64,000 nucleotides of DNA from positions 62,001 to 126,000 of IMG/VR virus record IMGVR_UViG_3300040801_001224. One strand, given 5' to 3'. The notes under the pieces are model-generated. The model did no database searches and had not been told where the DNA came from. It saw only the letters and a program-made list of their open reading frames with translations. Made by a program: the position numbers and the translations under genes. The stretch comes from a virus. Shown here one piece after another: positions 1-8,890 of this stretch; positions within the stretch are counted from its first letter, which is position 1; every line of letters starts with the position of its first letter.

Positions 1-420
1 TGATTTGCCTGCATTTGTGTGTGCTGTTCCAGATGCATTACCCGGTATCATTACATCACTAAATGCTTGTGGATAAGATCCTAACCAAAAACAATTGGTA
101 ATATCACCATTAATAAAGCCGACAATAACTTTTGTGCCGATATCTGGCGGTACCATCCACATGCCATATGAGGTTTGTGTTGCTTCAAATGTTTCTTTTT
201 TGTCTAGACCGTATATACTTGTAGCTCCCATAAATGGTGAGCAATATTGCGCCATAACCCAATTACGTGGATTCTTTCTTTCTGCCACTGAGCCACCTGA
301 AATGTCAGCAATGAAAACTTGTAGACGTCCTGCTCCTTGGCCATCAACGATGTCCATGATTTCTGCTACATACAGTCCATAATATTTCTTTGATGGATCT
401 TTAGTACGACCGTAACTCAT
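1..420 (-). CDS. gp5: Baseplate central spike/hub protein, gp5-like OB-fold domain (partial)
   Basis: The minus-strand frame starts with ATG at 420 and stays open to the window edge, giving 140 N-terminal residues of a longer protein. It begins MSYGRTKDPSKKYYGLY and contains GAGRLQVFIADISG, PPDIGTKVIVGF and NGDITNCFWLGSYP. This is the pattern of the gp5/VgrG oligonucleotide-binding domain that starts the T4 membrane-puncturing spike. The start overlaps the stop of the upstream hub gene by one base (TAATG), which implies translational coupling. Any lysozyme or beta-helix part would lie outside the window. I am fairly sure of the OB domain but cannot say whether a lysozyme domain follows. Confidence 0.75.
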   Translation of the reverse strand, partial: MSYGRTKDPSKKYYGLYVAEIMDIVDGQGAGRLQVFIADISGGSVAERKNPRNWVMAQYCSPFMGATSIYGLDKKETFEATQTSYGMWMVPPDIGTKVIVGFINGDITNCFWLGSYPQAFSDVMIPGNASGTAHTNAGKS

Positions 421-2429
421 TAACTACTCCCCAAGTTTTCTTCAATTTGATCAGGAAATACTCTGACTTCCTTAACACAATTTAATAGCTGTACAAATTT
501 GCCACCTTGGAATTTACTTGTAAGGGACAATACGTAGTAAAGTCCATTTATAACATTACCTTTAGCATTTTCATTTACATTATAAAGACCCGTGTTTTCG
601 TCATAAAGACCAGGTGGCAGTAGTCTGAACGCAACCATTGGCGGACTGTCAACAAATTGTATTTCCCTTCCACTTGTATCGTCAGCAGTTGGGCCATTGT
701 CAGCAAGTCCTTGGAAAGCAAATGGGTTTGATAGTCTTTCTTTTGATTGCCCAGCAAGCTCTAGTCTATTGAAATCAACAGTGTCAGTTGAGAATCCCTT
801 GCCCAACCAATCTGGATCACCTTTAATGTCCAATTCAATTTTAATTAGGTCACCGCTTTGCATTGATTGTGACAGCAACGAGTTAAAGAATGATCTATCC
901 CCAGTTGATGTTGATTCTAAGTTATGCATCATACCATCTGGATTTTTTCCTGTTGATGCGAGTATTTCTGTTTCAGTCCCGCCATTTTCTAAACAACTAG
1001 CGATGAGTTTTTCTGTTCTCTTCTTATCCCTTTCCTGTTCGTCAGCAATGTTGATGTTTTCTGCCCCTTGTGCATTTTGGGCATCTTTATTCCTAAGTGT
1101 AGATGTAAATGGAATTAGGAATGCTGTATTAAAGTTTAAATCAAAGTCATTCACTTGATCGTTTCGTCCAGTGAAAATGTAATCATATCTTTTTCTGACT
1201 AGATCTTGTATTTCATCCATCCTTTCTTTTGATGTTTGCTTCGTCACAATGTTCTGGTTGTCGATATATAATTTTGGTGTATCGTGTTTCATAATATAAT
1301 ACACGATTAATTTGCTGTAGTCTCCCGATTCAGTATTTATGTCAACTGGGTCAGATAATTCTCCACTCTCAAGTATTTCAGGTTTTAGTACATTTAAATT
1401 TGATTGCGGTGGAAATCCATTTTCCGGATTTATAGGGACCACTTTAGTGAGTACCTTAAACATTGGCACCTTAGTGACCTTATCACATCCCTTTTTGTCG
1501 TTTATGCGAACTATTTCCCTAACTTCTTCAAATAATCCCGTAACTGACATGACATTGTTTATCACATCAATGACTGGTGTCCCTAATGCCCAAGATAAAG
1601 TCTTCTTACCACCGGCAGAACCGTCACTAAACCTATCGGTATTAGTGGGTGTGTTTGGTTCAATTTTTTTAGTATTGAAGTCTAAATTTTTTAAATTTGG
1701 ATCCACATGTATGTAGTATTTGTTTTTGTAAATCCTCTTGTTAGCGTTTGACTTATTTGTGTTTACGTTAGGATCAGCACCCACGTTCATCAACTTCTCT
1801 AACTCGTTGAACACAGCACCGGCACTGTCAATATCTCCTTCAGGTTGGAAGTCCTGCGGTAGTGTGCCGTGTGAATCCGAGTATCCAAGGTCGTCATAAA
1901 TCAATGCTTCAAAGTCATATGATGCACCACTTGAATTAACATTCAGTGAAACATTTTTAACAATGATTGGATAGATCCATCTGCGATCAAGCCTTGTTGG
2001 CAACGACTCGGGTTGTGATCTACCCAAGAAAGATAGGTCCATCAAATATGAACATTTAACAAAGGAATCATTCCCAAGTACCTGTGCCGCCAATTTCATT
2101 TCATCAAAAAAGGTAGCAGAGCTTGGTTCAATGATTGTGAAATTCAAAACTGTTGCCGTTCCGGTTTTTGTTTCTTCGGAATGTGAAGGATAATATTGTA
2201 ACTCAACATTGTCAATAGCAACTCGACTTGCTCCTGTTTCAGCAAGTAGGATTGGATCTGTTACTGAGTTAGGTTTTGAGTTAGGATCGATAGTTGAAAT
2301 ATCTGTATATCCACCATTAAACCCTGGAACTTGGACTCTACCCTTTTCACGAAACATAAAGAATCGGAAATGGTAAGTTGGACTATCCACTGAGTCAAGA
2401 ATATTATCGGTAATTTTGTCAAATGCCAT
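420..2429 (-). CDS. Virion structural protein, probable baseplate hub (gp27-like position)
   Basis: This encodes a 669-residue protein starting MAFDKITDNILDS at 2429. An in-frame ATG at 2483 exists but would overlap the upstream gene by 50 bases. The chosen ATG sits six bases downstream of the gp53-like stop. The C-terminal part has the features of a tail hub protein: KIELDIKGDPDWLG, then INGLYYVLSLTSKFQGG shortly before the end, a pattern common to gp27/gpD-type hubs. It lies between the gp53-like wedge and the gp5-like spike, where a hub is expected. There are no membrane segments. The exact T4 counterpart is uncertain. Confidence 0.6.
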   Translation of the reverse strand: MAFDKITDNILDSVDSPTYHFRFFMFREKGRVQVPGFNGGYTDISTIDPNSKPNSVTDPILLAETGASRVAIDNVELQYYPSHSEETKTGTATVLNFTIIEPSSATFFDEMKLAAQVLGNDSFVKCSYLMDLSFLGRSQPESLPTRLDRRWIYPIIVKNVSLNVNSSGASYDFEALIYDDLGYSDSHGTLPQDFQPEGDIDSAGAVFNELEKLMNVGADPNVNTNKSNANKRIYKNKYYIHVDPNLKNLDFNTKKIEPNTPTNTDRFSDGSAGGKKTLSWALGTPVIDVINNVMSVTGLFEEVREIVRINDKKGCDKVTKVPMFKVLTKVVPINPENGFPPQSNLNVLKPEILESGELSDPVDINTESGDYSKLIVYYIMKHDTPKLYIDNQNIVTKQTSKERMDEIQDLVRKRYDYIFTGRNDQVNDFDLNFNTAFLIPFTSTLRNKDAQNAQGAENINIADEQERDKKRTEKLIASCLENGGTETEILASTGKNPDGMMHNLESTSTGDRSFFNSLLSQSMQSGDLIKIELDIKGDPDWLGKGFSTDTVDFNRLELAGQSKERLSNPFAFQGLADNGPTADDTSGREIQFVDSPPMVAFRLLPPGLYDENTGLYNVNENAKGNVINGLYYVLSLTSKFQGGKFVQLLNCVKEVRVFPDQIEENLGSS

Positions 2430-2433
2430 TGTG

Positions 2434-2730
2434 TTATGTTCTGTTTCCGCCTCTTGCAGGAACCCATATTTGTGTGCCAGCAAGGAAATCGTTTATTGGA
2501 TCAATTAATATATCTTTGTTACGCATAGCAAGTCTCCACCAAAGTGTGGAGTCACCAAAATGATCATACGCAAACAAGTCAGGACGTCTGTCATACTTTG
2601 ACTCAATAGTAACTTGCTCGTCATCATCAGTAGGCTCAATCTCTAAATTGTCAGCATTCCAAATATCTAAATAGAAGTCTGTAATTTCGGTATCTTTATA
2701 TCGACTGTTAGTTCCGTAAATATTTGCCAT
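2434..2730 (-). CDS. gp53: Baseplate wedge protein, gp53-like (LysM-like)
   Basis: This encodes 98 residues with the core YDRRPDLFAYDHFGDSTLWW followed by AMRNKDILIDP and IWVP. This is the typical T4 gp53/LysM-like block (R.D..AY..yGd..LWW..A..N...DP...). T4 gp53 is about twice as long, so this is a short version of the wedge component. A strong AGGAGG lies upstream of the ATG, and the start overlaps the stop of the upstream gene (TAATG). It belongs to the minus-strand baseplate operon transcribed from a late promoter near 3395. Confidence 0.7.
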   Translation of the reverse strand: MANIYGTNSRYKDTEITDFYLDIWNADNLEIEPTDDDEQVTIESKYDRRPDLFAYDHFGDSTLWWRLAMRNKDILIDPINDFLAGTQIWVPARGGNRT

Positions 2731-3371
2731 TAGATAAATCCTCCTGAATTTTTATTCTTAAGAAAATCACCTTTTCTAAATCCGGATAGGGTAAAGTTAT
2801 CCCTAAGTGTCTTAACATTAAATTGCGGTTTTAATGTCACCGTTATTGACATATGGATTGGCACCCAAGTTTGATTTTCACCAAAGTTTACTGGAACGTA
2901 ATCAACATCCTTTGGGTATGAAAATGCCGCAGTAGTAAAAACGACAGGAACATTTCTAAATTGGTACGCACCTAGGTAGTTAAAGTTATAGACACCAGGC
3001 GGAACACCACGTTGCTCGTCTTTTATACCAAATCCACCTTTCATTGAACCACGTAAAAAATGGGTTACTGCCAACATATATTGTGCTTCTTCATGTGTGT
3101 TCGCAGTGAAGTCACCAGTGATTGTAATGTCACCCGGATCACTATATTGCCAACTATTGAACGCATAGTTTGAGTGTGCGAAGTTCTGCGGATCATATGC
3201 GGCATTCGGTATTATTTGGACATCTGGCGTGTAAGGAAATACCAATCCTTGCGACTTTTGTCGCAATGGATATAATACTGGGTTCTCTTCAGGGTTATCT
3301 GGACCCAATAGATCATCCCAGCCGCCTGGCTTGGGTCTAATCGATGCTCTTCTATCTGTTTGGTCTACCAT
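2730..3371 (-). CDS. Baseplate/tail tube cap protein (gp48-like)
   Basis: This encodes 213 residues starting MVDQTDRRASIRPKPGGW. A longer reading to 3413 is possible, but AAGGAAA sits correctly only before the 3371 start. The protein has VLYPLRQKSQGLVFPYTPDV near the N-terminus and a tube-protein-like core (DITITGDFTANTHEEAQYML, HFLRGSMKGGFG). I infer a gp48/gp54-type tail-tube initiator or cap, which would join the hub and tube. It is the first gene of the baseplate operon, with the late promoter 20-30 bases upstream. Confidence 0.5.
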   Translation of the reverse strand: MVDQTDRRASIRPKPGGWDDLLGPDNPEENPVLYPLRQKSQGLVFPYTPDVQIIPNAAYDPQNFAHSNYAFNSWQYSDPGDITITGDFTANTHEEAQYMLAVTHFLRGSMKGGFGIKDEQRGVPPGVYNFNYLGAYQFRNVPVVFTTAAFSYPKDVDYVPVNFGENQTWVPIHMSITVTLKPQFNVKTLRDNFTLSGFRKGDFLKNKNSGGFI

Positions 3372-3391
3372 AAAAGTATTTCCTTTTTTTA

Positions 3392-3399
3392 TATTTATC
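3392..3399 (-). promoter_or_regulatory. Late promoter (GATAAATA, minus strand)
   Basis: The minus strand reads TGATAAATA here, about 20 bases before the start of the gp48-like gene. The same octamer precedes many structural genes in the window and resembles the T4 late promoter TATAAATA. Confidence 0.65.
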
Positions 3400-3425
3400 A
3401 TAACAATTAACACACGTTATAAAGG

Positions 3426-3454
3426 TTGACAAACATAGTGAAAGATAGTATAAT
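3426..3454 (+). promoter_or_regulatory. Consensus sigma70 early promoter
   Basis: TTGACA (3426-3431), 17 bases, then TATAAT (3449-3454). It is divergent from the baseplate operon and drives gp55-gp47-gp46. Confidence 0.85.
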
Positions 3455-3487
3455 ATTGCTTATAACTGCATAACTATGGATGGTATT

Positions 3488-4384
3488 ATGGCAAGAGCAA
3501 AAAAGACAAATTATCTTAATAACAAGGATATGTTATTAGAGATACACAAGAGTAAAACGTCATTCTCAGAGTATGATGGCCCTGAGTATGAAACACCCAG
3601 CTACATACTTGAAAATAGAGAAATGGACGTAAAAAAAATTCGTTCAGGTATCTACGAAGTACGTAACCCACAGGAATTATATGACTTTATTACTTCAGAA
3701 GAAGTCATAACAGAAGCAAAAGCTAATCTAGCAAAACGTCTACAACAAGAAGCTTATCAAGCGGCATTAAAATCAAAGCCTGATGAGAAAATCAAGGCAA
3801 ATGAATTTGTTGTAGATCCAGACACGCTAACTAATGATGATCTTGTTTTCCGCGTATTGACATTCGCTCATATACCAGAAGATCTAGAACGTAAAAAGAC
3901 ACATAAAACTGTCGCCGACCGTCACGTTCAATTAAACTTTAATCCCTACAAACATTATGTTATTGATGGCGATAAGTTACGTGAAGTTGGACGTAGTCAT
4001 TATAAGAATGGTGAGTTCGATCCTGAATGCGGCCAGATCACAAATACGTTGGCAAAGATGTTTATGTTACTAGTTGAACGATATGCTGAGCGTTCTAACT
4101 GGCGTGGGTACACTTACATTGATGAAATGAAAGGCCAGGCACTCTTACAATTAAGTCATCGTGGCTTACAATTTGAAGAGATGAAGTCGAATAATCCGTT
4201 CGCATACTTTACCGCGGTTTTGACTAACAGCTTCACCAGGGTGCTAAATATAGAGAAGAATAATCAAAACTTGCGTGACAATCTGCTAGAATCATTTGGG
4301 CAGATGCCAAGCTTTTCACGTCAATTAAAGTATGAAGAAGACGCACGTAAACACCGCGAAGAAATAGACAAAGACAACTTTTAA
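3488..4384 (+). CDS. gp55: Late-transcription sigma factor, gp55-like
   Basis: This encodes 298 residues starting MARAKKTNYLNNKDML. An in-frame ATG at 3476 is possible, but GGATGG is well placed only for 3488. T4 gp55 begins similarly (NYVNNKELL) and both share a central stretch on a GY.Y..EM...A motif (RGYTYIDEMKGQALL) and NPFAYFTAVLTNSFTRVLNIEK, which matches the sigma region 2-like core that binds RNA polymerase. gp55 directs host polymerase to late promoters; many GATAAATA-type sites here are its likely targets. It is longer than T4 gp55 (185 residues) because of an insertion at about residues 30-175. It has a strong early promoter of its own. Confidence 0.85.
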   Translation: MARAKKTNYLNNKDMLLEIHKSKTSFSEYDGPEYETPSYILENREMDVKKIRSGIYEVRNPQELYDFITSEEVITEAKANLAKRLQQEAYQAALKSKPDEKIKANEFVVDPDTLTNDDLVFRVLTFAHIPEDLERKKTHKTVADRHVQLNFNPYKHYVIDGDKLREVGRSHYKNGEFDPECGQITNTLAKMFMLLVERYAERSNWRGYTYIDEMKGQALLQLSHRGLQFEEMKSNNPFAYFTAVLTNSFTRVLNIEKNNQNLRDNLLESFGQMPSFSRQLKYEEDARKHREEIDKDNF

Positions 4385-4438
4385 GGAAGACACATTGAGC
4401 AAATTGTTCAAGATTCATTATATTATTGAAGCCGTAAT

Positions 4439-4446
4439 GATAAATA
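4439..4446 (+). promoter_or_regulatory. Late promoter (GATAAATA)
   Basis: GATAAATA lies 25 bases before the homing endonuclease start at 4471, inside the early operon. Confidence 0.55.
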
Positions 4447-4470
4447 ATCATATACACTAAGGATTTAATA

Positions 4471-5235
4471 ATGTTTATATATCGAATCACGGCCGATGGG
4501 TTAAATTATATTGGAATGGACACTAATCCGTCGCATAAAGAAAAGAGATGGAGAGAGCATTGTCGTCTTGTTGAAAAAGGCGATACACGGTATCTCATAC
4601 ATAAAACTATGGCCGCCGTGGGTATTGAAAAGTGTGAGTTCTCAATAGTTGAAGACGGATTTAAAGACGTGCTGTCATTAGCATTGGCTGAAATATATTA
4701 TATTAAAAAATACGATTCAAAAAATAATGGACTAAATTCAACATATGGTGGGGACGGTTTAGGCTATCATCTTCACACTATGTCAGAAGAAGAAATTGAT
4801 AAGATTAAAAAAGCACTATCAAAATCAATGACAGAGTATAACTGCTCCACCAAATGGGCCAACACTACTGAAGAAGATAGAAAAAAGCTTACCAGGCATC
4901 TTCACAACGAAGAAGTATACACCAAAAAAAGCGAAACATTGAAAAAGTTTTATGACCTTAACCCCGACATTAAACAAGAAAAATATACAGCCATTAAAAA
5001 ATGGCGTGAGGAAAATCCAGAACAGTTAAAGGAACAGAATCGGAAAGCAGGCTTACTCGGAGCGGCAAAGGTTTCGAAAAAAGTCAAAGTAATTAATCCT
5101 GAAGGTGAGGAAAAGATATATCCAAGCAAATCTTCGTTTGTTCGAGAACATGGTCATATTATCAATTATATATTAATGAAAACTAAGGAAGGAAAATGTC
5201 ACAAAGGATGGAAAGGATGGGAGATAAATGAGTAG
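4471..5235 (+). CDS. GIY-YIG family homing endonuclease
   Basis: This encodes 254 residues. The N-terminus FIYRITADGLNYIGM carries the GIY-YIG signature in the form Y-R-I / Y-I-G, followed by a conserved-type arginine/histidine stretch (KRWREHC) and a glutamate region (LALAEIYYIKKY, then N..YGGDG). The C-terminal half is basic and probably binds DNA. Such enzymes cut intron-less or gene-free alleles to spread themselves. The gene sits between gp55 and gp47, an ordinary insertion place for free-standing phage homing genes. Its end overlaps the gp47 start by eight bases, so it has become part of the operon. Confidence 0.8.
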   Translation: MFIYRITADGLNYIGMDTNPSHKEKRWREHCRLVEKGDTRYLIHKTMAAVGIEKCEFSIVEDGFKDVLSLALAEIYYIKKYDSKNNGLNSTYGGDGLGYHLHTMSEEEIDKIKKALSKSMTEYNCSTKWANTTEEDRKKLTRHLHNEEVYTKKSETLKKFYDLNPDIKQEKYTAIKKWREENPEQLKEQNRKAGLLGAAKVSKKVKVINPEGEEKIYPSKSSFVREHGHIINYILMKTKEGKCHKGWKGWEINE

Positions 5236-6250
5236 CAAAACTTTTTTCAAGAAAGCCGCTTGTTTTACTGATCTGCATTATGGCCTTAAAAATAACTCGA
5301 GGCAACACAATAACGATTGTGAAGAGTTTATCAAGTGGTTTATAGAGAAAGCGAAAGAAGAAGGATGCGAAACATGTATCTTCCTTGGTGATTTTCACCA
5401 CCATCGCGCTTCTGTGAACGTGTCTACACTCAACTATATGGTGAGTGGCCTTAAGATGCTCAGTGAAGGATTTGAAAATGTATATTTCATTACTGGTAAT
5501 CACGATTTGTTTTACAGAGAGAAACGTGAGATACACTCGGTTCCAATGGGTGAGCTCTTTGACAATATCCATATGATTGATGAAGTAATGGTTGAAGGCG
5601 ATGTTGCCATTGTCCCTTGGTTAGTTGGTGATGAGCATAAAGAAATTGTAAAGCTTAAAACCAAATACATGTTTGGACACTTTGAGATTCCTGGCTTTAA
5701 ACTTAACGCAATGATTGAGATGCCAGACCATGGTGGCTTAAAGCGCAATATGTTTAAGCACCAGGATTATGTTTTCTCAGGCCATTTCCATAAAAGACAG
5801 TGGGGTGACAATGTTCATTATATCGGCAACCCCTTTGGCCATAATTATTCTGATGTATGGGACTTCGATAGAGGTTGTATGATATTGGAATGGGGTAGTG
5901 AGCCACAATACATTAACTGGGAAGATGGTCCCAAGTATGTAAATGTTTTATTGTCAGACCTTGCAGAACATCCTGATGATTATTTACTTGAAAATGCCAA
6001 CGTTAAAGTTGTCATTGATTTACAATTATCATATGAAGAAGTAAATTATATGAAGGAACTTTTCTCTAGTCAGTATAATATACGTGAACTAAAAATGGTT
6101 CCACAAAAGAATGAAGACTTAACAAATGCCTCAGAGACAGATATTGCCTTTGAGACTGTTGATCAAATTGTTGTAGATCAGATCACTGCTATGGAATCTG
6201 AAAAGTACAGCACACAAACACTTTTAACAATTTATAGAAACTTGGACTAA
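5228..6250 (+). CDS. gp47: Recombination endonuclease subunit gp47 (SbcD/Mre11-like)
   Basis: This encodes 340 residues with the calcineurin-type metallophosphoesterase motifs in order: FTDLHYG (D15, H17), GDFHHH (D55), GNHD (91-93), GH (150-151) and SGHFHKR (H186, H188). These residues bind the two metal ions of Mre11/SbcD nucleases. In T4, gp47 with gp46 processes double-strand ends for recombination-dependent replication and host DNA breakdown. The stop overlaps the gp46 start (TAATG), so the two subunits are coupled. Confidence 0.95.
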   Translation: MSSKTFFKKAACFTDLHYGLKNNSRQHNNDCEEFIKWFIEKAKEEGCETCIFLGDFHHHRASVNVSTLNYMVSGLKMLSEGFENVYFITGNHDLFYREKREIHSVPMGELFDNIHMIDEVMVEGDVAIVPWLVGDEHKEIVKLKTKYMFGHFEIPGFKLNAMIEMPDHGGLKRNMFKHQDYVFSGHFHKRQWGDNVHYIGNPFGHNYSDVWDFDRGCMILEWGSEPQYINWEDGPKYVNVLLSDLAEHPDDYLLENANVKVVIDLQLSYEEVNYMKELFSSQYNIRELKMVPQKNEDLTNASETDIAFETVDQIVVDQITAMESEKYSTQTLLTIYRNLD

Positions 6251-8007
6251 TGCTTAAATTTAAAACGTTAACTATTAAGAACTTTATGTCTGTTGGTAAT
6301 ATTACCCAGACTATACAGCTTGACACTGGCGAATTAAACCTTGTACTAGGTGAGAACTTAGACTTAGGTGGTGACGATAACCGGAACGGTGTTGGTAAGT
6401 CGAGTATCCTAAATGCTATTTCATATGTATTATATGATGGCGCATTAACAAAGATACGAAAAGACAACCTCGTCAATAAAACTAATTCTAAAGACATGTA
6501 TGTTACGCTTGACTTTGAAAAAGATGGCACGGAGTATCGATTAGAGCGTGGACGTAAGCCAAACACCTTAAAGTTTTTTATTGATGGAAATGAATTACAA
6601 GAAGATAAGAATGAGGCGCAGGGTGACATGCGTGTCACGCAGACTGTGGTTGAAGAGGTTATCGGAATCAGTCACACAATGTTTAAAAATATTGTTGGTC
6701 TTAATACTAACAGTGAACCGTTCTTGGGTATGCGAGCTAATGACCAGCGTGACGTTATTGAGCAGTTACTTGGCATTACAAAGTTGTCCGAGAAAGCTGA
6801 AAGCCTTAAAATACTATTAAAGAACACAAAGGATTTAATTAAAGACGAAGAGTATCACATTAAAGCTATTAGTGACGCCAACGAAACTATTGAAAAAAAC
6901 ATTAAATCGCTAGATATGAAGTCTAATGTGTGGGTTAAAAATAACGCTGATGACATTGAAAGCACAGAACTTGCTATTGATGAATTAAAGAAAGTAGACA
7001 TTGATGCTGAAATTGAAGCCCATAAACAAGCAGGTTTAGCACAAGAATACCAACGTAAACATAAAGGGTATGATAAAGAAATTAATAGTTTTAAGCGTGA
7101 AATAACCCTATTAGAAAAGGCTATATCACGTTCCGAAGGGCAATTACACACAACTAATGACAAGAAATGCCACACATGTGGACATGCTCTTGATGACGAC
7201 AAACATCAGGAATTACACGAAAAGATAGAAACAGAACATAAGAAAGACAAGGGCAAACTAACTGATGTTAGAGTCCATTTAAACGAAGTTATCAGTAAAC
7301 AGGATGCCCTGGAAGAAGTAGAAATGCCCGAAACTTTCTACGAAACAGTAGACGAAGCGTACTCACATAGAAGCAAAATAGAGTCTTTAACGGCTCATTT
7401 AACAGGCCTTAAGAACGCACAAAACCCTTATGTTGAGCAAATAGAATCACTAAAAGAAGACGGTCTTAAGACTATTGACTACAGTAGTTTAAATGATTTA
7501 GTCATGCTCAGGGACCACCAGGAGTTCTTATTAAGGCTATTGACAAATAAAGATAGCTTTGTGCGTAAGCGTATTATTGATCAAAATCTTAATTATTTAA
7601 ACGCCAGACTTGAACATTACCTAATAAAAGTAGGTTTGCCGCACGAAGTTACGTTTGTTAGTGATTTAAGTGTGGAAATATCAGAGCATGGTCGTAACCT
7701 AGACTTTGATAATTTATCACGCGGTGAAAAGACACGACTTATCCTTAGTTTAAGTTGGGCATTCCGTGATGTATTTGAAAGCTTAAATGGACGTATCAAT
7801 ATACTGTTTATTGACGAGTTAATGGACAACGGTTTAGATACAAGCGGTGTAGAAAATGCCCTACGTGTCCTAAAACATATTACACGTGATCTAAATAAGA
7901 GCATATTCCTAATCTCACATCGTGAAGAACTTATTGGTCGAGTTGATAACATTGTAAAAGTTATTAAGACTGGTGGCTTTACTACTATTGAAGATTATGA
8001 TGAATGA
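6250..8007 (+). CDS. gp46: Recombination endonuclease subunit gp46 (SbcC/Rad50-like ATPase)
   Basis: This encodes 585 residues in standard SMC/Rad50 order. A Walker A motif GVGKSS is near residue 48. A long coiled coil is split by a zinc hook CHTCGH (C307, C310). The ABC signature LSRGEKTRL is near residue 489, Walker B ILFIDE at 518-523, and a D-loop/H-loop follows (LISHRE). It partners the upstream gp47. The length is close to that of T4 gp46 (560 residues). The 3' end contains a late promoter motif for the next small gene. Confidence 0.95.
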   Translation: MLKFKTLTIKNFMSVGNITQTIQLDTGELNLVLGENLDLGGDDNRNGVGKSSILNAISYVLYDGALTKIRKDNLVNKTNSKDMYVTLDFEKDGTEYRLERGRKPNTLKFFIDGNELQEDKNEAQGDMRVTQTVVEEVIGISHTMFKNIVGLNTNSEPFLGMRANDQRDVIEQLLGITKLSEKAESLKILLKNTKDLIKDEEYHIKAISDANETIEKNIKSLDMKSNVWVKNNADDIESTELAIDELKKVDIDAEIEAHKQAGLAQEYQRKHKGYDKEINSFKREITLLEKAISRSEGQLHTTNDKKCHTCGHALDDDKHQELHEKIETEHKKDKGKLTDVRVHLNEVISKQDALEEVEMPETFYETVDEAYSHRSKIESLTAHLTGLKNAQNPYVEQIESLKEDGLKTIDYSSLNDLVMLRDHQEFLLRLLTNKDSFVRKRIIDQNLNYLNARLEHYLIKVGLPHEVTFVSDLSVEISEHGRNLDFDNLSRGEKTRLILSLSWAFRDVFESLNGRINILFIDELMDNGLDTSGVENALRVLKHITRDLNKSIFLISHREELIGRVDNIVKVIKTGGFTTIEDYDE

Positions 8008-8015
8008 TATAAATA
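8008..8015 (+). promoter_or_regulatory. Late promoter (TATAAATA)
   Basis: Exact T4 late consensus, straddling the end of gp46, 29 bases before the Lar-like gene start. Confidence 0.55.
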
Positions 8016-8044
8016 TAGTAGAGGACAATAAGGAAACCGATCTA

Positions 8045-8251
8045 ATGAGCATTAGACCAAATAACTGTGATAGCTGTGGTCGTGTGCCAAGCTTCGTTCA
8101 AGACAGAAATGGGCATTTTGTTATTTGTATTTGCGGAGAACGATCACAGCACATGAAGACAAGAAAAGAATCCATTCTAATGTGGAATCATGACCACACT
8201 GGCTTTAAACAGCCAGAATGGACTAAGGATGCCAATGACCATAACTGGTGA
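8045..8251 (+). CDS. Lar-like (restriction alleviation family) zinc-ribbon protein
   Basis: This encodes 68 residues starting MSIRPNNCDSCG. In-frame upstream ATGs exist at 7973 and 8001, but AAGGAAA precedes only 8045 at the right distance. It has the pattern of Lar/Com-like small proteins: an N-terminal CDSCGR, then CICGER, then the tail IxMWNHDH that matches the usual IxxWN ending of Lar proteins. Four cysteines would bind zinc. Lar proteins of Rac prophage modulate host type I restriction; the function here is inferred from the family only. Confidence 0.6.
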   Translation: MSIRPNNCDSCGRVPSFVQDRNGHFVICICGERSQHMKTRKESILMWNHDHTGFKQPEWTKDANDHNW

Positions 8252-8767
8252 TTAGAATTTATACTTAGATTCCCAACCTTCAGTAAGGGCTCTCTTGTTA
8301 GGGAGCCTTTTCTTTTGGATACGTGATATGCTGTACTTCTTTTCTAGTTCCGTTTCCGGCTTTAATTTGAACTTCATGTTAGCGATCATACCATTATAAT
8401 AAGCTGGTGTGCCATCCGGGAGAGTAGCTCTGAGTACGTCTTCAACAATCTGTAATTCTACTTCCCTATAATGTAGTGAAGCTTTGGATTCGTGAAGTGA
8501 TTCAATTAGGAATGTGAATTGTTCTTTTCCCCTCTTTTCAATCTCCTCCTTCAACCATTTGGACGAGCTACAATAAGACTTCCAATCAGATTCCTTGATT
8601 ACACGTTTGCGGTTCTTGCGACCTTTCACTATTTTACGGCGAGTACTGAAGAAGAATTTTTTTCCAATATACTGCATGCCAGTTTCATTATCAATTATTC
8701 GATAGATGAAACCAACCCAATCTTCTATATTAAATTCTCTGGGATATTCCCAATGACCCATATCCAT
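8252..8767 (-). CDS. Putative GIY-YIG-type endonuclease
   Basis: This encodes 171 residues. GFIYRI followed by MQYIGKK (residues 19-38) resembles the GIY-YIG core. A basic stretch (RRKIVKGRKNRKR), WKSYCSSS and the E-rich helix HYREVELQIVEDVL supply the later conserved arginine, serine and glutamate positions. Related proteins are frequent in T4-like phages. No ribosome binding site is visible; a CATAAATA late-promoter match ends six bases before the ATG, so the message may be leaderless. It is convergent with the gp46 operon. It may be mobile or a resident phage nuclease. Confidence 0.6.
   Translation of the reverse strand: MDMGHWEYPREFNIEDWVGFIYRIIDNETGMQYIGKKFFFSTRRKIVKGRKNRKRVIKESDWKSYCSSSKWLKEEIEKRGKEQFTFLIESLHESKASLHYREVELQIVEDVLRATLPDGTPAYYNGMIANMKFKLKPETELEKKYSISRIQKKRLPNKRALTEGWESKYKF
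8285..8316 (+). terminator. Terminator for the gp55-gp46 operon
   Basis: An AAGGGCTC / GAGCCTTTT hairpin with one bulged G and a T-rich tail lies just after the Lar-like gene, inside the 3' end of the convergent gene. Confidence 0.5.
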
Positions 8768-8773
8768 ATATTG

Positions 8774-8781
8774 TATTTATG
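8774..8781 (-). promoter_or_regulatory. Late promoter variant (CATAAATA, minus strand)
   Basis: The motif ends six bases before the ATG at 8767, so transcription would begin at or beside the start codon. Confidence 0.45.
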
Positions 8782-8861
8782 TGACCAAGAAATAGTGGTG
8801 CTCTGTTCCTGGCACAGATATATACCGGTATAATTACTACAAAAATATTACTAAATAATAC

Positions 8862-8890
8862 TTGACAAAACACATTTTATACCGTATAAT
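8862..8890 (+). promoter_or_regulatory. Consensus sigma70 early promoter upstream of a gene-free region
   Basis: TTGACA (8862-8867), 17 bases, TATAAT (8885-8890). No convincing coding region follows for 1.4 kb on this strand, which suggests that its product is RNA. Confidence 0.85.

Noticed and set aside
95-382. Plus-strand open frame of 95 residues
   Set aside because: It is antisense to the gp5-like OB-domain frame, which has family motifs and coupling to the hub gene.
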